A stretch of 64,000 nt of DNA from CATQGW01 sp965242565. GTDB lineage: Bacteria; Chloroflexota; Dehalococcoidia; Bin125. The first letter of the stretch is position 1, and each line of letters opens with the position of its first letter. The stretch is from positions 1,736,001-1,800,000 of the forward strand of contig OZ251457.1 of assembly GCA_965242565.1 (NCBI GenBank), read 5' to 3'. The notes under the pieces were generated by a model. It was not told the DNA's origin, made no database searches, and worked only from the letters and a program-made list of their open reading frames with translations. A program made the translations under genes and the position numbers. This document shows positions 25,259 through 33,513 of the stretch, one piece after another.

Positions 25259-26164
25259 TCAATCGGGCGGCACGTTGAAGACGATCACGGGGCGGGCGGG
25301 GCTGCGGAGGTCGCGGGCGTATTCGCCGGGACCTTCGTAGGCGACGTTGTCGATGCCGAGCCTGGCCATGCCTTCGAGCGTGAATGTCCAGCCGTCGACG
25401 GGGGCTGCGACCGTGCGGTCGTAGCGGCCGGGCATCAGTCCGTAGACGAGTGCATCGACCGGGACGCCGATTAGCTCAAGGAACGCCTGCTCGGCTCTGG
25501 TGTCGTAGAACAACGCGGTAAATGAGCTGTGGAGTCGCGCTCGCACCAGCTCGGGGCGCGCCTCGCCGCCGGCGGCGGCTTCGTCTTTCATAGCCTGGTC
25601 GAGATTCTGCTCAACCAGCTCGTCGATCAGTTCCCGAATGGTCAGGCCGCGGGCTTGAGCGATGTACACATGCGACTGCTCAGAGCCGTGCCAGCCGACG
25701 ATTGCGCCGCTGCGGATGATTTTGCGCGGCGCGGCGGTGAAGATGTAGTTGGCGCAGGAGGAGAAGCAGACGTGATCGACGACAACGGTGACAGCGTGTT
25801 CGTGGACCCACAGCCCGATGCTGCGGCTTACATCCGACTCGCCGGCGTTGGAGTTGATCACCAGGGTGTCGATCGATCTCTCAGCGGCGCGTATCTGTTG
25901 GAAGAAGTGATCGACAGACTGGCGGTTGAGCATGCCGCGGTAGTAGACGGTGGAGCCTTCCACGACGACGGATGCGGTGGTCTGGAACTCAGTGCGGATC
26001 CACTGCTGTCGTTCGTCCAGATCGCGGGGGACGGGTCGGAGCGGCGCTCCGTCGGCATCGGACGACGGCGCAAGGGGGATGTCGTCGGCGCAGGCGACGA
26101 TCAGCGCGAGGAAGAGCAGCGCGACGGCGGCGAACAGCGGACGAAGTGATGGTGCGCGGCGCAT
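25259..26164 (-). CDS. ClpP-fold-like lipoprotein (COG3904-like), copy 1
   Basis: A 301-residue predicted lipoprotein: the N-terminal helix ends in a lipobox with Cys25 (ALIVAC). The middle resembles the periplasmic ClpP/crotonase-fold proteins grouped as COG3904: TLVINSNAGESDVSRSIGLW, then VVVDHVCFSSCANYIFTAAP (133-140 covers CFSSCANY, with the likely nucleophilic Ser and flanking Cys residues) and IVGWHGSEQS. The His of GWHGS could be the second catalytic residue. Starting at ATG 26164 gives a GAAAGGG Shine-Dalgarno; a GTG six codons earlier is less likely. A paralogue is at 28943-29788. Activity as a protease is inferred only. Confidence 0.75.
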   Translation of the reverse strand: MRRAPSLRPLFAAVALLFLALIVACADDIPLAPSSDADGAPLRPVPRDLDERQQWIRTEFQTTASVVVEGSTVYYRGMLNRQSVDHFFQQIRAAERSIDTLVINSNAGESDVSRSIGLWVHEHAVTVVVDHVCFSSCANYIFTAAPRKIIRSGAIVGWHGSEQSHVYIAQARGLTIRELIDELVEQNLDQAMKDEAAAGGEARPELVRARLHSSFTALFYDTRAEQAFLELIGVPVDALVYGLMPGRYDRTVAAPVDGWTFTLEGMARLGIDNVAYEGPGEYARDLRSPARPVIVFNVPPD

Positions 26165-26264
26165 TGTGCGGCCCTTTCGCACTCACCATTAGCGTAGCTC
26201 GGTTTAGTCTGCGTGGAGCGCCGGCGGCGGGCGTCCGGCGCGGGGCATTACGAGGAGGATGGCT

Positions 26265-27206
26265 ATGCGCGGCGTGGGCGTGATGGAGTTCGGCGGGCCG
26301 GATGCGTTGGAGGTGGTGGAGCTGCCGGAGGCGCATGCGGGGCCGGGCGAGGTGCGGTTGCGGGTGTATGCGGCGACGGTGAATCCGACGGACACGTTCG
26401 TGCGCGCGGGCGCGCGGGCGGACGCGCTGCGGGCGTCGGGGCCGCCACCGTACATCCCGGGAATGGACGCAGCGGGCGTGGTTGACGAGGTTGGGGAGGG
26501 GACGGAGACGGATCTGGCGGTAGGCGACGCGGTGATGGCGATGGTGATTCCGAGCGGGTCGCACGGGGCGTACCGCGAGAGCATCGTGCTGAAGGCGGAC
26601 GCGGTCTGCCGCGCGCCGGCGGGGGCGAGCCACGCGGAAGCGTCGACGCTGCCGATGAACGCGCTGACGGCGCGGCTCTCGCTGGATCAGCTGGCGTTGT
26701 CGCCGGGTCAGACGCTTGCGGTGACAGGCGCGGCGGGCTGCTACGGCGGCTACATGGTGCAGCTGGCCAAGGCGGACGGGCTGCGGGTGATCGGCGACGC
26801 CTCGGAGAAAGATGAGCAGCTGGTGTCGGAACTGGGCGCGGACATCGTGGTGCCGCGCGGCGACGACATTTCGGATCAGATTCGGCAGGTGATGCCGGAG
26901 GGGGTGGACGCGCTGGCGGACGGGGCGGTGCAGAACGAGTTGGCGGTGGGCGCGGTGCGGGACGGCGGCGGGTTCGCCAGCGTGCGCGGCTGGCGGGGCA
27001 ACGGCGAGCGCGACATTCAGTTTCACGTGACCTGGGTGTTCGAGTACGACCGTCGAGCGGACCTGCTGGATCGTCTGCGAGAGCAGGTGGAGGAGGGCGC
27101 GGTGACGCTGCGGGTAGCGGCGACGTATCCGGCCGAGCAGGCGGCGGAGACGCACCGTCGGCTGAAGCAGGGCGGCACGCGAGGGCGGTTCGTGATCACG
27201 TTCTAG
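26265..27206 (+). CDS. NADPH:quinone oxidoreductase-like MDR protein
   Basis: A 313-residue zinc-free medium-chain dehydrogenase/reductase. It has LRVYAATVNPTDTFVRAG, YIPGMDAAGVVDEVGEG, and the nucleotide-binding AVTGAAGCYGGYMVQLAKAD. Length is normal for QOR. I start it at the ATG at 26265, six bases after AGGAGG; the ATG at 26259 directly touches that AGGAGG. It is followed 47 bases later by the CoA-transferase and is probably co-transcribed with it. Confidence 0.88.
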   Translation: MRGVGVMEFGGPDALEVVELPEAHAGPGEVRLRVYAATVNPTDTFVRAGARADALRASGPPPYIPGMDAAGVVDEVGEGTETDLAVGDAVMAMVIPSGSHGAYRESIVLKADAVCRAPAGASHAEASTLPMNALTARLSLDQLALSPGQTLAVTGAAGCYGGYMVQLAKADGLRVIGDASEKDEQLVSELGADIVVPRGDDISDQIRQVMPEGVDALADGAVQNELAVGAVRDGGGFASVRGWRGNGERDIQFHVTWVFEYDRRADLLDRLREQVEEGAVTLRVAATYPAEQAAETHRRLKQGGTRGRFVITF

Positions 27207-27253
27207 CGCGGGGCGGCGCGCGCGGCAGGCCGGGCGGCGAGGGAGGAACGGCG

Positions 27254-28450
27254 ATGCCTGAGATCATGGAGGGCGTGCGGATCCTCGATTTCACGCAGGA
27301 GATTCAGGGCCCGTGGGGGACGGCGATTCTGGCGGATATGGGCGCGGAGGTGATCAAGATCGAGCGGCGAGAGACGGGCGAGCTCTCACGCGGCGCGGTC
27401 GCGCCCAATCCGGAGCTACAGGGGTTGAGTCCGTATTTCACGGTGCATAACCGGGGCAAGAAGAGCGTGACGCTCGATCTGAAGCGGCCGGAGGCGGTGC
27501 GGATCGTGCATGAGATCGCGGCGACGAGTGATGTGGTGGTGAATAACTGGCGGCCGAATGTGCTGGAGCGGTTGGGCTTCGGCTATCGGCAGCTGCAGGA
27601 GACGAAGCCGGACATCGTTTTCGTGACGGCATCGGCGTTCGGCGCGCGGGGGCCGTGGGCGGAGCGTCCGGGGCGGGACATTCTGGGGCAGTCGATGGGC
27701 GGGATCGTGAGCGTGACGGGGAGCGCGTCGGAGCCGCATCCGGCGGGCGCGGCGGTGGCCGATCACACGGCGGGGATGGTCGAGGCGCTGGCGATTCTGG
27801 CGGCGCTGCGCTACCGCGACGTGACGGGCGAGGGGCAGCAGGTGGATCTGTCGCTGTACGGGACGGTGATTGCGATGCAGGCGTGGGAGATCACGCATCA
27901 CGCGCTGACGGGCGCGCCGCCGCCGAGCGCGGGGCGCGGGCACACGTTGATTCAGGTGGGCACGTGGGGCGTGTTTCCGACGGCAGACGGGCATCTGAGT
28001 CTGGCGGGGGTGCTGCCGGATCGGTGGGCGGAGTTCTGCGAGCTGCTCGGCGCGCCGGAGTTGGGCGCGGATGAGCGTTTTACGACGCTGGAGGGGCTGG
28101 TGGAGCACGCGGAGCCGCTGCGGGCGGCGCTGGATGAGATTTTCGCGCGGCGTCGGACGCAGGAGTGGCTTGATGTGCTGGAGCCGGCGGACATTCTGGT
28201 CGCGCCGGTGCATGGCTACGCGGATGTGGTGGGGAGCGAGCAGGCGCGGGAGAACGGGTACATCCAGACGGTGGAGCATCCGTCGTTGGGGGAGTTGCCG
28301 GTGGTGGGCGCGCCGATTGAGATGTCGGACGCGCGGATCGAGCCGCGGGGCCCGGCGCCGGAGCTGGGGCAGCATACGGAGGAGGTGCTGCTGGAGTTGG
28401 GTTACGGCTGGGAGGAGATTACGCGGCTGCGGGATGACGAGGTGATTTGA
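27254..28450 (+). CDS. CaiB/BaiF CoA-transferase family protein
   Basis: A 398-residue class III CoA-transferase. Family landmarks are VRILDFTQEIQGPWGTAILA near the N-terminus, GAEVIKIERRETGE, and VTLDLKRPEA. The presumed catalytic Asp170 lies in AVADHTAGMVEALAILAAL, in the position of the formyl-CoA transferase nucleophile. GGGAGGAAC precedes the ATG. Such enzymes move CoA between carboxylic acids; this one may activate a substrate for the acyl-CoA dehydrogenase and enoyl-CoA hydratase encoded further along, though they are not linked. Confidence 0.92.
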   Translation: MPEIMEGVRILDFTQEIQGPWGTAILADMGAEVIKIERRETGELSRGAVAPNPELQGLSPYFTVHNRGKKSVTLDLKRPEAVRIVHEIAATSDVVVNNWRPNVLERLGFGYRQLQETKPDIVFVTASAFGARGPWAERPGRDILGQSMGGIVSVTGSASEPHPAGAAVADHTAGMVEALAILAALRYRDVTGEGQQVDLSLYGTVIAMQAWEITHHALTGAPPPSAGRGHTLIQVGTWGVFPTADGHLSLAGVLPDRWAEFCELLGAPELGADERFTTLEGLVEHAEPLRAALDEIFARRRTQEWLDVLEPADILVAPVHGYADVVGSEQARENGYIQTVEHPSLGELPVVGAPIEMSDARIEPRGPAPELGQHTEEVLLELGYGWEEITRLRDDEVI

Positions 28451-28599
28451 GGGGCGGTCGCCCAAGGCGTATTCACTCATGCCTCTTCTCCGTCATTTCC
28501 GCCTCCGAGCGGGAACCTATGCGACGGCTGTCGGCGATGCCGGCGTATCGAGATGACCTGCGAACGGGCGTTGGCGGGCAACCCGGGGATCTTACGCTG

Positions 28600-28910
28600 C
28601 GAACAAGGTTGGGTTTGGGCCCCAGATCAAGTCTGGGGCGACGGATCCCGGGTGCGGGCGTTGGGAGTACGTAGGGGCTTCGAAGGCCATTCGGGGTAGA
28701 TTCCCGCTCGGGGGCGGGAATGACGGAGAGATGGGGGCGGGAATGGTGGAGAGATGGGGACGGGAATGGCGGGGGGAGGTTGTGCGGGGATTTGTGCTGC
28801 GCTCGGCGAGATACCCGCGGCAAGCGCGGGTATGACGGAGCTCTTTGCGCGGGTCGGGTATGACAGAACTCTTCGCGCGGAGCGGGTATGACGGAGCTCT
28901 TTTGCGCTGG
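28600..28910. repeat. Intergenic hairpin-repeat cluster containing three stem classes
   Basis: This fills most of the gap 28451-28942. From left to right: a CCCCAGA/TCTGGGG hairpin followed by GACGG (about 28620-28643); an ATTCCCGC/GCGGGAAT hairpin with loop TCGGGG followed by GACGG (about 28703-28730) and degenerate half-sites; an ATACCCGCG/CGCGGGTAT hairpin followed by GACGG (about 28809-28838); then two half-sites near 28855-28892 of the form CGGGTATGAC. No ORF in the gap looks coding. Confidence 0.8.
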
Positions 28911-28942
28911 TATGGCCAAAGCGGAATTGCGAAGATGATGCC

Positions 28943-29788
28943 CTAGCGGTCAACGGGCTGGGCACCGAAGAGGCGGTGGGGGCCGCCGTCGAGGTCGTAG
29001 AGGATGATGGGCGGCAGACCGGAGTGATGGGGGGCGGGGTATTCGTCGCCTTCGTAGGTGACGTTGTCGATGCCGAATTGGGCCATGTGCTCGATGCTGA
29101 AGCTCCAACCGGCGACGCCGGCGGTGTAATAGTGCTCGCAGCGACCGGACACCAAGCCGTAGAGCAGCGCGTCGACTGATACGCCGATCTGCTCGAGGAA
29201 CGCTTCTTCATCGGCGGTGTCGAGGCCGGGTCCGATCATGGAGATTTCCTCATCGGTCCGGCACCCGCCGCGCTCGGTGATTTCGCCGTTCACGACGATT
29301 AGCGGAGTGACGTAGCGATGCTGCTGTTCGGAGCCGTGCCAGCCGACGTATGCGCCGTCGCGGATAATTTTCTTTGGGGCGGCGGTGAAGATGTAATTGG
29401 CGCAGGAGGAGAAGCAGAGTTCCTCCACGATGACGGTGACGCCGTGTTCGTGGACCCAGCGTCCGATGCGGCGAGCGGAGGTGGTGACGCCGCCGCCGGA
29501 GTTGATGATCAGGGTGTCGATCTCGGTTTCGGCGTCGCGCACGATGCTGAAGAAATTGTATGCGGAACCGACGTTGATCACGCCGGTGTAGTAGACAGTG
29601 GAACCTTCGATGCTGATCTCGGCGCGTTCCGTATCCAATGCGCGGATACGATCTTCGATCGTTTCTTCGGGTTGGCCCTCGAGCGGCGCGCTGATCAGTT
29701 CGGGCGGCGCTTCGGGGATTGGATCGGTGCAGGCTACGGCAAGGACGGCGAGGAGCAGGGAGGCCAAGGCGAGGCGGAGATGGCGCAT
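28943..29788 (-). CDS. ClpP-fold-like lipoprotein (COG3904-like), copy 2
   Basis: A 281-residue paralogue of the gene at 25259-26164. The lipobox ends at Cys20 (LAVAC). It shares EGSTVYYTGVIN, DTLIINSGGGVTTSARRIGR, VIVEELCFSSCANYIFTAAP and YVGWHGSEQQH with copy 1, but has its own C-terminal Cys pattern (RGGCRTDEE, SGRCEHYY). The start at ATG 29788 has AAGGAGC upstream; longer in-frame starts overlap the toxin gene. It is the last gene after DUF6941, antitoxin and toxin on the same strand. Confidence 0.75.
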   Translation of the reverse strand: MRHLRLALASLLLAVLAVACTDPIPEAPPELISAPLEGQPEETIEDRIRALDTERAEISIEGSTVYYTGVINVGSAYNFFSIVRDAETEIDTLIINSGGGVTTSARRIGRWVHEHGVTVIVEELCFSSCANYIFTAAPKKIIRDGAYVGWHGSEQQHRYVTPLIVVNGEITERGGCRTDEEISMIGPGLDTADEEAFLEQIGVSVDALLYGLVSGRCEHYYTAGVAGWSFSIEHMAQFGIDNVTYEGDEYPAPHHSGLPPIILYDLDGGPHRLFGAQPVDR

Positions 29789-29813
29789 GGCTGCTGCTCC
29801 TTGCGCGGCCAAG

Positions 29814-30092
29814 CTACCATTGTTCGCGATCGATGATGTCGTGGCGACAGTTGGCGCGAAACAGAATGCCATCCTCGCGCAGCTGGTAGGTGATACGAGT
29901 CGCCTTGGTGACGTAGGCTTCCCAAATCCGCTGCTGCCGATCCAGCAGATGCGCGTTCAGGCCACGGTTCTGCGGATCGTTCATCACGAGGTCGACCGTC
30001 CTCATCACAGCCGCTGCCAAGCGGGGCGAGTGCTTGTGCTTCCGGACCAGCTGGCGACTGAAGCGCGTAGTGAATTCAGGCGTCATCTTCAT
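29814..30092 (-). CDS. RelE/YafQ-like toxin
   Basis: A small basic protein of about 92 residues. MTPEFTTRFSRQLVRKHKHS at the start, RIWEAYVTKATRITYQLRED, and a final CRHDIIDREQW match the RelE/ParE-type ribonuclease fold with a C-terminal HD-type tail. Family toxins cleave mRNA on the ribosome. The start overlaps the antitoxin gene by up to 17 bases; ATG codons at 30092 and 30086 are both possible. The overlap order antitoxin then toxin is standard. Confidence 0.75.
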   Translation of the reverse strand: MKMTPEFTTRFSRQLVRKHKHSPRLAAAVMRTVDLVMNDPQNRGLNAHLLDRQQRIWEAYVTKATRITYQLREDGILFRANCRHDIIDREQW

Positions 30093-30363
30093 TCGCCAGG
30101 TTGCGCAGATACTCCATCGCTTCGTCCGCGTTGTCAAAGGAGATCAGCCGGCCGGCTTTGATGTCCTCGTCGGCCGCGTGCTCACCCTGCTGCCATTCGC
30201 GGGTCCAGAAGTAAGCGGAGTCGGGGCGGACCTCGTCGAAGACGCCCCAGACCCTTGTGGCGCGGAACTTGCAGGCGACGGCGACGGGCGCGGCCGCTGC
30301 GGGTAGTGGGCGGTGGGCGCAGGCGATAGCCAGTTCCGTGCGTTCGGCCAGATCAGTGGGCAT
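30076..30363 (-). CDS. Antitoxin of the RelE-like pair
   Basis: A 95-residue protein just upstream of the toxin. The N-terminal part is Ala-rich without a recognisable DNA-binding motif. The acidic C-terminal segment REWQQGEHAADEDIKAGRLI followed by SFDNADEAMEYLRNLANEDD looks like the toxin-binding tail of small antitoxins. It overlaps the DUF6941 gene by 11 bases upstream and the toxin downstream, so all three are read as one unit. Confidence 0.6.
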   Translation of the reverse strand: MPTDLAERTELAIACAHRPLPAAAAPVAVACKFRATRVWGVFDEVRPDSAYFWTREWQQGEHAADEDIKAGRLISFDNADEAMEYLRNLANEDDA

Positions 30364-30778
30364 CGGCGACCTCTTCTAGCGGGACAGCGGGGATGACATC
30401 AAGGCCAACGCTGCGGTTGCCCTCGCCGTCGATCAGCAGGTGCAGCGCGTAGGCGCCGGGCTCCGGGAAGGTGATGTTGGGCAGCGGCACGACTGTATGC
30501 AGCATGGTCGGGTCGCTCGCCGGCTCGAACTGCGGCACGGTCAGCAGGCCGCCGAGCTCGCCGATCCGATTGCCGTCGGCGTTGACCAAACGGACCAGCA
30601 ATTCGCGCTCCGCGCCAGCGTCCGAGGGCTCGGTTGCAAAGCGCAGCGCGAGATGCATCAGCGGCAGCTCGCAGGGGAACGCCGGCGCGGCGATCTGGCT
30701 GAACTGGCCGTGGATGTTGAGTCGTCCATCGGCCGCGATGTCGGCGGAGTCGCAGAGCAGCGCGAGGGTGACCTCCAT
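30353..30778 (-). CDS. DUF6941 family protein
   Basis: A 141-residue beta-rich protein matching the DUF6941 pattern: ALLCDSADIAADGRLNIHGQ at the N-terminus, the middle RELLVRLVNADGNRIGEL, and the end FPEPGAYALHLLIDGEGNR. Proteins of this type are common in Chloroflexota and Actinomycetota and have no known function. Its 3' end overlaps the antitoxin gene by 11 bases, which couples it to the toxin-antitoxin pair. Confidence 0.7.
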   Translation of the reverse strand: MEVTLALLCDSADIAADGRLNIHGQFSQIAAPAFPCELPLMHLALRFATEPSDAGAERELLVRLVNADGNRIGELGGLLTVPQFEPASDPTMLHTVVPLPNITFPEPGAYALHLLIDGEGNRSVGLDVIPAVPLEEVADAH

Positions 30779-30809
30779 GGTGCTGCTCCGCTCCAGCGGT
30801 TGCTCCCGA

Positions 30810-31994
<1,185 letters not shown>

Positions 31995-32031
31995 GGCGCT
32001 CTCCCTAGTGCGATCTGCGGACTGGTTGGGC

Positions 32032-32106
32032 TGGAGCGGGAGACGGGACTCGAACCCGCGACCCTCTGCTTGGGAAGCAGATGCTCTACCACTGAGCTAC
32101 TCCCGC
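32032..32106 (-). tRNA. tRNA-Gly, anticodon CCC
   Basis: A complete cloverleaf on the minus strand, 75 bases including an encoded CCA. The acceptor arms are GCGGGAG and CTCCCGC, the D arm GCTC/GAGC, the anticodon arm TCTGC/GCAGA with loop TTCCCAA, and the T arm GCGGG/CCCGT (with loop TTCGAGT). The anticodon CCC reads GGG. It lies between the epoxide-hydrolase-like gene and the acyl-CoA dehydrogenase. Confidence 0.96.
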
Positions 32107-32204
32107 CCGTTGCTCGCTCTAGTCTACCGCGCCTGACGCGATGGGGAAGAGGGAGGCGGCAAAACGCGATCGGCGCGATCGAGCGACGCAATCGGGCGGC
32201 GCGC

Positions 32205-33356
32205 TCAGAGAGCGGCGGCGCGGAGGAAGTCGAGCAGGTGGCGGGCGACGGTCTGGGGCTGCTCTTGTTGGACCCAGTGGCCGGCACCTTTGACTAGGTG
32301 GCGGGCGAGCATTTGGGAGCAGCCGTGCCGGGGCATGCGGTCGAACGCGCCGGGGGACTGGTGGACGCCCCAGTCGCTTGCGCCGCCGATGAAGCAGGCG
32401 GGGACGTCGATTTTGCGTCCGGCGAAGACCTGGAGTTGGGCGATGGAGCGGGGTTCGCGCGCGGCGCGGTACCACTGGAGGCCGCCCTGGAAGCCGTTGC
32501 GAGCGAACTCGGCGGCGTAGACGGCGAGCTCGGCGTCGGGGAGCCACTGGCAGGCGGCGATCGCTTCGGCGCTCGGCATTTCACGGGCGACGGTGGCGGG
32601 CATGTCGTCGTGCAGCTGCATGACGTAGTAGTTGGGCAGTTTGGCGAGTTCGGCGGCGCTCCACTCGGCGAGGGGGTGCGGCTTGTTGGGGGTCCAGTCG
32701 GCGCTTTTCATGTGGTAGTAGCCGCGCAGAAAGTCGTGGACGCCCTGGGGGGCGTTGCGCATGTCGGCGTCGGCGGGGCGGGTGCAGTAGTAGGACTGGT
32801 AGTGCTTGCGGGGTTGGTCGAGGGCGGCGAGTTGGTCGGCGACGGCGGGCGAGCCGGCTGCGCCGGAGCCGCGGTATTCGCCGGCGGGCAGGGCGGGCGG
32901 GCCGACGAAGGGGCCGCTCATCATCACGGCGGAGCGGAAGATGTCGGGGCGGATCAGGGCGGACCAGGCGGCGACGGGCGAACCGAAGTCGTGGCCGATG
33001 ACGGAGGCGGCAAAGTCACGTTCGAGGGCGGCGACGAGGCCGATGGTGTCGCGGACGAGGTTGAACATGCCGTAGGGGAGGAGGTCGGCGTCGTAGTCGG
33101 CGTCGCCGCCGGTGGTGCGTCCGTAGCCGCGCTGGTCGGGGGCGACGACGTGGTAGCCGGCGTCGGCGAGCGGGGGGATGACGCTGCGCCAGCTGTAGGC
33201 GAGTTCGGGGAAGCCGTGGAGCAGCAGGAGGAGAGGATGCTGAGGGTCGCCGGCTTCGAGGATGTGGAGGTTGAGGCCGTTGATGTTTTCGAGGAAGCGG
33301 GAGCGGATGGCGGGGTGGAGGGTGTCGGCACCGTAGGCGACGTTGGGGTTGGTCAT
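32205..33356 (-). CDS. Alpha/beta hydrolase, epoxide-hydrolase-like
   Basis: A 383-residue alpha/beta hydrolase. The oxyanion motif is HGFP (47-50), the nucleophile is Asp123 in GHDFGS, and the C-terminal base is probably His360 in GAGHWVQQ. An Asp nucleophile points to epoxide hydrolases or haloalkane/fluoroacetate dehalogenases rather than esterases; the HGFPE and DQRGYGRT surroundings fit epoxide hydrolases. The product and substrate cannot be narrowed further. Confidence 0.88.
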   Translation of the reverse strand: MTNPNVAYGADTLHPAIRSRFLENINGLNLHILEAGDPQHPLLLLLHGFPELAYSWRSVIPPLADAGYHVVAPDQRGYGRTTGGDADYDADLLPYGMFNLVRDTIGLVAALERDFAASVIGHDFGSPVAAWSALIRPDIFRSAVMMSGPFVGPPALPAGEYRGSGAAGSPAVADQLAALDQPRKHYQSYYCTRPADADMRNAPQGVHDFLRGYYHMKSADWTPNKPHPLAEWSAAELAKLPNYYVMQLHDDMPATVAREMPSAEAIAACQWLPDAELAVYAAEFARNGFQGGLQWYRAAREPRSIAQLQVFAGRKIDVPACFIGGASDWGVHQSPGAFDRMPRHGCSQMLARHLVKGAGHWVQQEQPQTVARHLLDFLRAAAL

Positions 33357-33501
33357 GGGGGTCCCGGTCGTTGGTGTTTGGTGTGGGGCAATGGTAGGGG
33401 GCGCTTCGGAGATGCAGGGGGGAGAGGCGGCGCGGCGTCGGTGGCGGTGTGGGGGTGGACGGGGAGCAGGGACGGTTTGGAAGGGAAGCGTTGCGCTCTG
33501 C

Positions 33502-33507
33502 TAGCGT
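33502..33507 (+). promoter_or_regulatory. Putative -10 element of the methyltransferase gene (leaderless)
   Basis: TAGCGT stands six bases before the ATG at 33514 and no Shine-Dalgarno is seen. The layout equals that before 21106 and 53317. Confidence 0.4.
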
Positions 33508-33513
33508 CGCCTC

